A stretch of DNA of 64,000 nt from Eutypella sp. D-1 (taxonomy: Eukaryota > Ascomycota > Sordariomycetes > Xylariales > Diatrypaceae), in contig JAJTTP010000010.1 in assembly GCA_023313575.1 (NCBI GenBank), positions 558,001-622,000 on the forward strand. The letters run 5' to 3'. The translations under genes and the position numbers were made by a program. Positions 22,991 through 33,265 of this stretch are shown one piece after another; position 1 is the stretch's first letter, and every line of letters begins with the position of its first letter. Under the pieces are notes generated by a model. It ran no database searches and was not told the DNA's origin. It saw nothing but the letters and a program-made list of their open reading frames with translations.

Positions 22991-24258
22991 GATAAAGGAA
23001 GTATGATGTCAAAAGATCACCTGTATATCATTGTATTAATTTTGATGTTGTATTTTTTGCAATTTTTTTCTTCGACAATTTGTAGATTTCTGGATGAAGT
23101 TGTCTCTGTCTCTCTTTTCCTTGATGATACTCGATGCATCGATGTTGATGTTGTTAGTGAATGCGACTGTCACCCTCTTCCAGGGTTCTCTGTTGTTTAC
23201 TTCTAGGTTGGTTTGGTTGGAGACTTTTGGTTGTTGTAAATTGTACGTTTTAGGTTAGTTAGTCTACCTAAGTACTTGGCTTGTGCTTGTGCTGGCTTAG
23301 GCCTGACATTATGCATCTAAGCATCACCTTTCAGGTACGAAGTATACCTAGGTAATGGTAGTTCCATTGTCCATTAACTACCTAGGTACCGCTATAATGG
23401 CTATAATGCGGTCGACCGTAACTCGGTAATTCATTATGAGGCAGGTATCCTTGGGTACACTCCACATCTCCGGGTCTTCCCTTCCTGTCATTGCTATAAA
23501 GTGCCTAATTACTCTGCACTTTCTTTGTGCCTTCCATACATAGGTACCCTTCTTACGCGGGTTTTTACCGTATCCCCTGGAAGCATTCCACGTTAGCGGG
23601 CTCATTTGAATAAAGGCCAAGCTTGTTGTAGTCTAGTCTCTTAAAGCAGCTCCTCACTAAGAGGTTGTTAATATGTAGGGCGAAAAGGGCTGACCTATGC
23701 CAAGCCGGGTGTGTGAAGTCAATCTTACATAGGTACCTAGGTGCCTAAGTACCTACATGTAAGTACTCCGCAGTAATTATGGTACGTTTTATGGATTCGG
23801 ACATTTTAGGAGGTAGAACTTGCGGGTAGGTGCTACATTTACCTACCTAGGTTAGGTACCTACCTCTAGGTACCTAGTAGGTAAGCTCTTCAGGGCTAAC
23901 GCGACGATGTCATCAATCTCTAGCTCCTCCTCCACCAACTAACTACCGGTACCTGGTGGTTTCGTTGTCCCTTTCCCCAACTCTTTAGGAATCAACTGCC
24001 ACGTTGCTTGCTGAACATAGTCTTCTCTTGTCTACTTGATATACTCATTTCACTTGTGCAGTCAGCTGTTTAGCTATAGCAAATCTTTCACGTACTCTGA
24101 GGCATCAAGCGCATATGGCACCGACCCGTCGGTAACCATATTGCGGCTTTTGCTGCTATAAGAAAAAAACACTTTGACACTTTTCTCTATTTCCTCTATT
24201 TCCTCTATTTCCTCTATTTACTCTGTCCCCTCCATCAAACCGAACGAGCCCATGAAAC
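22991..24258. other. Divergent promoter region with clustered TACCTAGGTA-type motifs
   Basis: Shared upstream region of the divergent mad1 and tam41 genes. From about 23260 to 23890 the palindromic core CCTAGG/TACCTA recurs many times on both strands (23347, 23382, 23737, 23847 and neighbours). A 9-nt T/C-rich repeat abuts the tam41 start (24187-24222). No coding frame stands out; the 80-codon minus frame at 23378-23620 has no motif. Confidence 0.6.
24187..24222. repeat. 9-nt tandem repeat CTATTTCCT in the tam41 leader
   Basis: Four near-perfect copies (the last diverges to CTATTTACT) end 37 bp before the tam41 ATG at 24259, so the repeat lies in the promoter or 5' UTR. Pyrimidine-rich leaders are common at fungal transcription start regions. 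Confidence 0.8.
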
Positions 24259-25869
24259 ATGGCTTTTTGTCGGACCCCCCTCCTTTCGGGGGGTGTTCAA
24301 TTTGCGAGGATCTACGTTTTAACCCCACGATTCTCAACAACCCCCTCCATACTACGAGCCAGATCTCCATCACCCCTTCTCGACAGACTCGACAGACCAC
24401 TTCTACGGTCCTTCGCATCCAACACCTCTAGTTCCAGCTCCAACAAGACACCTAGAACCTCCTCGATATCCGAAGACTCCAAAGATGCTCGGAGCAAGGA
24501 GTCCGAATCCGACTCGGCTTCCAAAGCCGCCATGTCGTCCCGCGAGCCTTACTCCCAGATGCCCGAGGCATCTTCGTCCACTTCCTCCGACCTCGATTGG
24601 GAAGAGCATCCTAACTTCAACATTGAGAAGTTCACCGAGCTACCTTACACCAACTTCGGCGTCAACCAGCACATGATTATAGACCGGGAGTTCAAGGAGG
24701 TCATGCGTCAGTTGCTGTGGAGATTCCGTGCCCCGATCCGGTATGCCTTCGCCTACGGTTCTGGCGTCTTCCCTCAGTCCTCCGGCAGTACCCCCACCGA
24801 CGCCGAAATCAAAGCCGTCCATCCGAAGGCGCCATTGGCTATACAGAAGGCTCAGGACGGTTCGCCAAAGATGATCGACTTCATATTCGGGGTTCAACAT
24901 ACCCAACATTTCCATTCACTGAACCTGAGGCAGCACCGAGACCATTACTCCGGTCTCGGATCCCTCGGTTCCGCCGCCGTTTCCTGGGTCCAGGACAAAT
25001 GGGGCGCCGGTGTTTACTTCAACCCGTATATCACAGTGGATGGGGTGTTGATCAAATATGGGGTGGTTAACATCGATACCCTTTGTAAGGATCTACGAGA
25101 TTGGGATACTCTATACGTCGCGGGTCGCCTCCATAAGCCGGTCAAGATCCTAAGGGACCATCCCCAAGTTCGCTTAGCTAACCAGATCAACCTCATGGGT
25201 GCACTACGGACGGCGCTACTACTACTCCCCCCGACCTTTACAGAGAAGGAGCTGTACTCCACCATCGCCGGGATAAGTTACCTCGGTGACCCGCGGATGG
25301 CGTTCCCTACGGAAAGCCCGCGCAAGGTCGCCAACATTGTCGACCACAACATGCTCAACTTCCGGCGGCTGTATGCGCCGCTGATCGAGTCGCTACCGAA
25401 CGTCGAGTTCGACGACCCGGCTTGCGCACAGGAGGATTGGATCTACAACACGGACGCGGTGGTGCGGCTGCAGCAGGACATGGACCCAGTGAAACGGGGA
25501 AACATGGTGCGGCGGCTGCCGGCAAGCTTCCGGGGCAAGCTCTATTTCGAGTATCAGCGCAAGTTCGAGATCCCGCGGCTTGAGTTCGACCAGATGATGG
25601 AGGAGAGCCGTGACGAGGACCCGACGTCGTTCCGGCGGCAGCAGGGCGGCGGCTTCGAGCGCCGCATCGCCCAGGACGACCCTAGAGCCCTACGCGCCGC
25701 CATCCGCGGCGTCATCCGCTCCACCGTCAACTGGCCCAGCACCAGCCAGAGCATCAAGGGGTTCTTCACCGCCGGCGTCGCCCGCACCGCTAGGTATCTC
25801 CAGGAGAAGTACGCCAAATACCGGAAGGGGAGCGAGACTTCCCCTCGAAAGGGCGGGAAGTCCTTGTGA
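24259..25869 (+). CDS. tam41: Mitochondrial CDP-diacylglycerol synthase (phosphatidate cytidylyltransferase) Tam41
   Basis: A single exon of 536 residues. Residues 1 to about 55 are rich in Arg and Ser with few acids, a mitochondrial presequence (LTPRFSTTPSILRARSPSPL). The catalytic nucleotidyltransferase domain starts near residue 110 with LPYTNFGVNQHMI and contains the Tam41 signature YAFAYGSGVFPQ (Tyr166-Gly-Ser-Gly) and MIDFIFGV with acidic Asp207, followed by HSLNLRQHRDHYS. The enzyme makes CDP-DAG from phosphatidic acid and CTP on the matrix side of the inner membrane, the first step toward phosphatidylglycerol and cardiolipin. Length is somewhat above yeast Tam41 (385 residues), the excess lying in the Ser-rich N-terminal extension and an Arg-rich C-terminus. 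An ATG at 24252 opens a different frame and would overlap the start; 24259 is the only one in frame. Confidence 0.93.
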   Translation: MAFCRTPLLSGGVQFARIYVLTPRFSTTPSILRARSPSPLLDRLDRPLLRSFASNTSSSSSNKTPRTSSISEDSKDARSKESESDSASKAAMSSREPYSQMPEASSSTSSDLDWEEHPNFNIEKFTELPYTNFGVNQHMIIDREFKEVMRQLLWRFRAPIRYAFAYGSGVFPQSSGSTPTDAEIKAVHPKAPLAIQKAQDGSPKMIDFIFGVQHTQHFHSLNLRQHRDHYSGLGSLGSAAVSWVQDKWGAGVYFNPYITVDGVLIKYGVVNIDTLCKDLRDWDTLYVAGRLHKPVKILRDHPQVRLANQINLMGALRTALLLLPPTFTEKELYSTIAGISYLGDPRMAFPTESPRKVANIVDHNMLNFRRLYAPLIESLPNVEFDDPACAQEDWIYNTDAVVRLQQDMDPVKRGNMVRRLPASFRGKLYFEYQRKFEIPRLEFDQMMEESRDEDPTSFRRQQGGGFERRIAQDDPRALRAAIRGVIRSTVNWPSTSQSIKGFFTAGVARTARYLQEKYAKYRKGSETSPRKGGKSL

Positions 25870-27576
25870 GGATGATAAGTCAATTTCGTCTCAATTTTAG
25901 GACATTTGACACCGAAGAGGCTGTGCCCATCCACTGCCCTTTGCCTAGGCGGAGTGGAAAGGAGTCCCCCTCCCTCCGCGCCCGAAGATGCACAAACAAA
26001 ATCTAACTCGCCCCCCCAAAAATAACAACGACAAACCGTGCTCATATAAAGCTAGGGAAGGCAGGCAAAAAATATCTTGTACATACATATAACATCATAC
26101 ATATAGAACTGCGGCTGATCATCTAAGCCTCGTATTTTTCAACAAACAGACAGACTTCAGAAGAACCAGGCAGGCCCTAATTAGTCCCACTGACTGATCG
26201 TGTCAACTGCCCCATAGCGCTGTGTCAGACCTGACCTTACCAGCCTTGCACGGCCACAGTTTGCCTGTCACTTGATCATCCCCTCGCTGATGTCCTCCAC
26301 ACACGCCTCCGCCTTCACCTTCGCCTTCCTTCTCACGTAGGACCCCTCTCGGTAAGACCAGACTCATGGGACCTTGGGGCAGTCGCGTAACTAGCGAACT
26401 GACTTGGGTAACGGGACTAACCAGCAAACCAACTGACGAACTAACTAATGCGTGAAGTTGCCCTGAATGCGATGGAGGAGGAATGCACCGGGATGGAGCT
26501 CTCGCGCGCGCGGGTTCGTTTCTGGCAGCGATTTTTCTTTCTTTTTTTTTCCCCTTCTTCTCGCGGAGTATAAGCGGGTCTAACTAACTACATGGATAAG
26601 GTTTGTTTTAGAGAGGGGAGACAGAGGTATCAAGATGGTTTGTTGGGAAGAGCCCTGGTATTTGAAAGAGAGCAGTCGCTAACGTAGCGGAGCCAAAAAA
26701 GAAAATGCCTTTTTTGTCCTGAATCCTTGGGAGCCTTTTACATAGTGGGTTTAAGTAGTTAGGAGTTGGTAGTTATAAGCGAGCGAGCGAACCCTTGGGC
26801 TTATTATAACGTGCCCGGTATGTTAGCGATGAAAGCTATCACGAGGCTCTCCCACCCGCGGAATTCATGGACATAAGAAATGGGGGGCCTTAGTAAGATT
26901 ACTATAGCTCTCGCTGGAATTGCACAGTTGACCCATCTCTTTTGTCCTGCTAATGCTATCTTGGCTAATCTGTCTACGCATGTTCGGCATCGCTGTTGTG
27001 ACATTGCACCCACCCCTGTGTGTGTGGCACGCGATGGGCCAGGCCAGCCAATAGGTGGAAGGGGGCTATGCTTGTCCTGCAGATGATAAAAGGGCAATCA
27101 ACCAGAGCGGGCGATAAGTATGTAAGAACGTCAGGCATGCGCACGTCTTCCACAACCAACCGGGACAAGTGATCTGCTAAAGTTCCAAGGTTGGTTAAAT
27201 ATTGAGTCACATCCTCCCTCCTTTTCTTCTCCTTGGGAATTCCCTGTTATGCATTTTTTGTACTTTGCCTCATAGCTTTGCTACGGGGAAGCGAACTGTT
27301 TGGACTATATCACCTATGTATGTATGTCGGTAGTTATATGTTATAGCAACAGCATTAAGGCAGAGCAGAATTGGATAACACCAACAGTTAGTCGGTTATC
27401 AAGGCATACAATTAGGTAAACTTTTATATGCACACCAGCCCCAGGGTTTGGTTCGGGGCCGCCTTGGTTTGGATCCACGGTTGGAGGGGCTGGGCTGGCT
27501 CGCTGGGGGTTGGTGGGGGAAGGGAGAGAGGGGTGGTGTATACTTCAATGTACATCTCTGCCTCACCTAATGCCAG

Positions 27577-27596
27577 TATCGATATCGATATCGATA
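27577..27596. repeat. Short palindromic repeat (TATCGA)n
   Basis: Three successive TATCGA units form a self-complementary run. This is simple-sequence DNA in an intergenic region. Confidence 0.7.
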
Positions 27597-28163
27597 CCTA
27601 TCTGTCTGCCTTACCGTCAGCCTGGGCGCATCCGTGGACCATCAATATGCAACCACTTACATATCACCTGCATGTATCACTACTTAGATGCAGATGTACC
27701 GGGCCTAAGGTTGAAGCTGCTGTAGGTATAAGAGTTGAGATGAGGGGTCCCTTCAGAACCTCCCACCCCCACCCCCCCCTAATAATTCCCCGCCTGGACA
27801 CCTATCCTTCTACGGTTCTTCGTTCTTTTATCATCCCCGGGGCCATCAAGCTAATTGAATATCCACTTACATTACATGCCTCTCCCATCCTGCCATCTTC
27901 AACATCCATTTCAATTCACAACCACGTCGCACGCCTGTCTTCCCTTGTCCTCTTCTCTCCGTCCTGCTGGGGAATCCCTACTTCTAACAAACACCAAACA
28001 TAACCAGTCGAAAAAAGACGCATATTTTCGCTTGGCCTTTCCAACAGTCGATCTCGCGCTGTGCTCTCCGGCTACTTATCCGGAAAACGGAATCTGTGTC
28101 GCGATTGCGTAGGTTGTTAGCTAATGAATGACCAACAAGCGCGCCCGTCATTTTTCTTCTCTA

Positions 28164-28195
28164 CTGCCACTGCCACTGCTGCTGCTGCTGCTGCT
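28164..28195. repeat. Trinucleotide/hexanucleotide repeat (CTGCCA)n(CTG)n
   Basis: Two CTGCCA units run into about six CTG units, roughly 340 bp upstream of the nucleoside-hydrolase-like gene. The overlapping reverse frame reads it as poly-Ala but has no other gene-like feature. Confidence 0.75.
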
Positions 28196-28533
28196 CGCTT
28201 CTTAAAACAAACGAGATAGCGAAAATTCGAACGAAAACGGTCGGCGTAACCTCGTGACTGCGTAACTGCTGTTACTGAATGATTCATCGCCTCTTGTGCG
28301 ATTCCAAATCGAAACTGGCACCACACGGTAGCAAACAATCCTCCAAAGATGAGCAGGAAACGACCGCCTCTTCTAGTATATATAGGCCGGCACAGGCGCC
28401 CCAAAGATCGTCTGTTAGAAAATCACTTCATAAGTCGATGCACCCACGACGAATAATAAACTTAATTACTGGGCGTAATCGACACCACGCAACAAATCAG
28501 AGCGAATTTTACCCAACTGTTACTTCTCCCACC

Positions 28534-30246
28534 ATGTCAGAAACATCGAAACTCCCTTCATCCTTAGCTGGGGGCCGTCCACGTCCTGGGCCTTGCGTTG
28601 TCTCAATTGACGTGCCCGACCCTGACAATTTCCTGATGGTCCTTAGGGTGATTCAGGATCACCCTGATCGCGACCAACCTGTGCACATCGTCCTCTCCCC
28701 CAGGCCAGTTTCATTTGCGGCTATCCCTTACGACAAAGAGACCTTCGGCATGTTGTATAAGAAATATTCTGTAAGTATATAGGACAATTTGATATGCCAA
28801 ATGGATAATCACTAACGGAAGGGTAAGGCTGTAAGCAACAAAATTTTAGGCCGGATCAATGACGGCGATCTTGAAAAGATCAAGGAGGTGGTCAAATCTA
28901 CAGACCATCAGAGCTGGTTCTATGTTGATGAAGATTTTCGGGACTCTAAAATCCGGGAAGACACAAAAAGGTATATGGAGGTGTCCAGACTCCGTCTCAT
29001 CACATTCCTCAAGCAACACGGGATTGGACCCTCCAGATATCGCGTTTTCACGCAATCCATCGACATGTCTACGTCCATCCAACCTGGGATGCATCATCCA
29101 CTTCACCGGCCCGATTTCTCGTTCGATTTTAGGGACATGTTACTTGGGAATGAACCCTGGGAAGATGCAGTTCAATCGGTAGAACTCGATCAAGATGGCA
29201 CTCGTCGTTTCCGGCTAATGCGCGATAAAGCTCGAGCACGTCAAGCCATTGAAACTAAAATCAGCTCAGCTGAGCTGTTCCTCGCGGTTGTCAGTGGTAA
29301 ATCTAATGACGACGACGACAAGTCCATGCGATCAGAAGACCGACGGAAAGACACCCGCGTTCTCTGCGATGTCTACACGAGTGTGAAAACAAAAATGATG
29401 TCTTCCAATAATGCATTGGTTGAGTTTGGCAGCATTGAAGACTTGATCAAAATTCACAGCACAGGACACACCGCCAAGCCGATTCTCTATGTTGGCGGAC
29501 CTTTGACTGAAACGGTGGCTATCATCAAGAAACTCGGCTGCGATAAGGTCGGACCCGTCATAGCCATGGCTGGAGCATCGCATGGACAAAACAACATTTT
29601 TGCTAATCAGTTCAACATCCTTGTCGACCCGCTATCTGCCACTACAATATTCAAAATGGCTGAAGAGAAGAAAATCGATCTCACGCTCATACCCACAGAG
29701 TGTGTAAAAGAAACCCCTTACTCGCTCTCATGGAAGGAATTTCAGGACATCACCAGTTCCAAGGAGTGTGAGCATATCTTTCAGCTTTATGATCAATGGA
29801 ACGTCAGACGCGAGGCGGTCAATTTGTTTGATATACTCGCTGCCATGGCCGTTACCACCAACTTATACAAGGGTATGCTGAAAGATGTGACATTCAGCAA
29901 AGAAGGGGACACTTTTGTATTTACGGACGAGGATGATGCTCCCAAGCCTGGTCCCGGATTAAAGATGTTCTGGAACGGCCCTTCGAAAAGACCCTCGCTA
30001 TGCGTGACCGGCCAAAATAATGATGCCAGTCAGAAGAATGGGACTAGTCTGAATGCTAAGGCTGGTATCGCTGAGGTCGATCAGAACATTGAGACCAGTC
30101 AAGAGAACGAGGCTAATGAGGCTGGGATCGATCAGAAAAACGAGGCCAACAAAGAGGAGGTGCCCAGCTTGTTATCCAGGAAGGCTGATTATCTTGAAGA
30201 GTTGAAGGGGACTCTTAGATATAGCGAATCTAAACGAAATGTCTGA
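28534..30246 (+). CDS. Inosine/uridine-preferring nucleoside hydrolase-like protein (2 exons)
   Basis: Exons 28534-28770 and 28828-30246 join in phase (57-nt intron with a CTAAC branch site) to 551 residues. The ATG lies in CCACCATGTCA, a strong context; the frame stays open further upstream but without a good start. The N-terminus has CVVSIDVPDPDNFLMVLRV (residues 21-39), where nucleoside hydrolases have DTDxGxDDxxA. HIVLSPRPVSF, KPILYVGGPLTETVAII and NQFNILVDPLSATTIF match the later strands of the fold, including the Asp that usually helps bind calcium. The acidic cluster is only partly kept (Asp26, Asp29, Asp31 in place of the DD pair), so classical ribonucleoside cleavage is uncertain. 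The last 80 residues are an imperfect Gln/Asn/Glu repeat (QKN, QNI, QEN, QKN) and probably disordered. No signal peptide, so probably cytosolic. Confidence 0.72.
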
Positions 30247-31258
30247 TTAGGCATTAATTGGAGGCAGCAACAGGCTACGACAGTCCTCTGTCTCATTGCT
30301 ATAACTGCATATGCAAGGAACGTCCTCTTGATTCTGGGGCAACTACGAATCAGGCGGCCTTGCCTTTGTTTTAAATTAGTTAGCTGCGCATAATAGGCTA
30401 ATTACCGCGACGATTTTCAACTAGATTCAAGGAGCATAATATTATTGCTTCTGTAAACAACAAAGTACTACATCTGGCAAATGTGAATCAATGGTGTCCC
30501 GGTAACCAGTGAGGGCAAGATTTAATTAATGCAAAGATAGCCCTGTGATAAAACTGTCTCCTAACAAAAACATCCCGATCAGACAAGTCCCGCAAGATAG
30601 ACCTCTTTCTGTTTCTCTGGCAAGGCTGCTTCGATCCTGAGATTAAATAAATAAAACAAAGAGAACAGCTAAATAAAGGAAGTAAATCAACCCCCTTCCC
30701 CCCCGTACCAAGCACACATACGCACTCAGATACTCTTACTATTTTTAATATTGTTTATATTACGCCAAGCCCAATGGAAATAGAAAGCCTCCCCTCGCCC
30801 TCAATTGGGGATACATATGCCTACTTGAATATACGTATACATCTTTCTAACAATGCTGTATATGTGATCACCTCGCTACATCTATATAGAAGAAAGATCC
30901 TGGGTACTAATGCCCGTATTTTGATCCAGCCACGCCTAAGGGATGCCGCTGGACTGGCTGTCACTCAAACATTGCTTGATAGGATCAACTGTGGGAAGGA
31001 AAAAATCAGTTCGTTGTAAGTGATGGAGCAAAATAATGTGATATAGAACGCTGGCTGTATTTTATAATATTAATAGGGGAGGAACTATCAGATATAAAGT
31101 TTTGATATTGATGTGGGTCCTCCCCCTATTCACAATTATTATGAAAGACACTATCGGAAGGTCCGCAGACGGCAGTGACTATATACACGACATTACTGTT
31201 TCAGTTCACGCGACCACTAAATGTGCAAATGTCTTACACCTTCTCCCCGCGATCCGTC
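30247..31258. other. Convergent intergenic region
   Basis: Lies between the 3' ends of the nucleoside-hydrolase-like gene and the reverse-strand P450. AT-rich, with only short frames (75-81 codons) lacking motifs. Confidence 0.6.
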
Positions 31259-33076
31259 TCAGGCCTCTTCAAACAAGGCCACCTTGACGCCTTCGCTCGG
31301 CTTACCCACAATCTCTGCCTCGTGTTTCTGGGCGTGCCAGTCTCCGCGATATTCGAGGCGGTCATACTTCTGCAGGATACGGACCACTAAAAAAAGGATA
31401 TCAAACGTATGTCAGTCTTTTCCACCTCACTTCGCATCTTTCACAATGGATAGATATGGGCGGGGGTGACCATACTGCAGTATGCCATCTCGGTCATGGC
31501 GAAGTTCTGGCCAACACAGATGCGCGGTCCTCCGTTGAAGGGAACGTAGTGCCAAGGTTTCGGGGTCCAAGACTCCCAGCGCTCCGGCGAGAACACAGCC
31601 GGGTCCGCGAACGTATCGGACACGGCGGGGTACAAGTCTGCGCGCCGCTGCATGGCGAGGGCGCTGTAGACGACGATATCGCCCTCGACGACCGAGATGG
31701 GCGGGGCCTCGGACCCAACCCCTGGATCAAGAATCGCGTCCCCGAGGGCCGCGCGTAAGTTGTACGGCACGGCCGGATAGAGGCGCAGGGTCTCGTTGAG
31801 GGTGTGACGGAGATAGGTCATCGCCTTGAGGTCGGCATAATCGGGGACAGCGGTGCGGGATCCCCCAAGGGCGTGGAGAACCTCCCGCCGCAACCGGCGG
31901 TACTTGTCTGGGTGACGGCACAGCTCGTATAGGGCCCATGACAGCGTCGCCGCCGTCGTGTCTCGCCCAGCCAGCAGCACCGCCACCACCTGGTCGCGCA
32001 GCGCGCGGGGCTCCCGCGTGTGCCGCGCCACGCTGTGTAGGAATGTGTGCCCTGACTGTTTCTCTAGCTCTTCCGGAGAGAGCGCCAATGCTAGCTCGAT
32101 GTACGGCATTACGAACCGGTCGATCGTCTCGATGCCGCGGCTGTAGTGCCCGCGAGGGATAAGCGACTCGAAAGGTCTATTCGTTTGGATGAGTATTGAT
32201 AACCAGTGCAGCTTCCTTTTCTCTAGATGGATGCTTACCCAACCATCGTTAGCATCATCTGGATGCTCTGGACCTCGTTAAAGGCGTTTGCGAACTCGCT
32301 TTTCGGACTACTGGCGGTCAGCAATGCCTCTGTGAGATCCACCGGGTATAACATTAGTAGTACTTGTTCAAACTATCAGCACTCGCGCCGAGAAGGAAGT
32401 CTGTAGTCACATCGAGAGTCATCCTATATAGTAGGTCCATGATATCTACGGTCTCACCGGGCGGCGGGAGCTGGGCCATTAGGGCAGCAACACCGCGCTC
32501 AAAGGTAGCAAGATCGCTGACGCGGTCCTTGACGAACATGGGCCGTATAAGACCGCGGCTATCATGCCAAAGCTGGCCGTCAGTCGTGAAGATGCTGTCC
32601 CCAAGGAAAGGCCGCCATAACGCGTGGAACTGCGGGCCCTTGCCGAAGCTCGCGAACTTGCCCGTAAGCACCGTTTTGATGTGCTCCGGGTCCCGCGTTA
32701 GTATGTACCTCTCCCGTGGCCGCACCTGCACCTCCACGCAATCGGGATGTCCCGGCGGCACCCCCTCGAAGAACCCGTTGAAGTGCTCCAGGAACTCATT
32801 TCTTCTGTGTGCACGCGCCGCTCTGATGAACCAGAGCGCGGCTGTTCGGCCATCGTTGGATGTGAGCATATACTTCTCTATTATTTTGGTCATGTTGTGA
32901 ATATCGCACTACTTACAGCTGAAGACGTTGTTTGCTAAGAGAGGCGCCCGGACGCCTCCTATCTTCCGTATGCGAAGTTCATGTCTGGTGATTTGCAGCG
33001 CATAATATGCCGTGACAAGAACCCCGACAAGTAAGCAGATGATCGGGACGTTGAAGTGGAATACTTGAGCCAGCAT
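31259..33076 (-). CDS. Cytochrome P450, CYP52-clan (alkane/fatty-acid hydroxylase-like; 5 exons)
   Basis: Exons 33076-32929, 32841-32364, 32310-32239, 32176-31476 and 31386-31259 join in phase to 508 residues. The N-terminus is a membrane anchor (VPIICLLVGVLVTAYYAL). Conserved blocks follow: DPEHIKTVLTGKFASFGKGP, GDSIFTTDGQLWHDSRGLIR (helix C region), the I-helix AGRDTTAATLSW, the K-helix ETLR, PERW, and the heme loop FNGGPRICVGQNFA with Cys453 as thiolate ligand. This set matches the CYP52/CYP63-like clan, ER enzymes that hydroxylate alkanes or fatty acids at the terminal carbon; the exact substrate is inference. The four introns are supported by phase and family continuity: one splices out a segment with in-frame stops, joining LLANNVF to SSALWFIR. 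The frame stays open upstream to an ATG at 33265 (63 more residues with a second hydrophobic stretch); I chose 33076 because it gives the usual length. Confidence 0.85.
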
Positions 33077-33265
33077 AATATCAAAGATGTCGTATTGGAG
33101 AGGGGCTTCAAAGTTTAAAGAAAGAGAGATGCTCGACCCAGAGGTGAACATAACTAGAGCCAATATACGTGATGCCAAGCCAACATTCGCAGTCAGTATA
33201 TAAAGGGCATACAGCTTACTTGGACGCTGGACCACCATGCCACGTTGGTCCGGTGTCACATGCAT

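Larger units (their letters stand above)
25870..28533. other. Intergenic region of 2.7 kb, no gene recognised
   Basis: Same-strand gap between tam41 and the nucleoside-hydrolase-like gene. It contains the palindromic (TATCGA)n stretch at 27577-27596 and a CTG-type triplet run at 28164-28195. The longest frame (27428-28003 plus, 191 codons) is compositionally random and overlaps other weak frames. Confidence 0.5.

Noticed and set aside
27428..28003. A 191-codon plus frame opening MHTSPRVWFG
   Set aside because: Composition looks random, overlaps other weak frames, includes a simple repeat, and has no domain or splice support.
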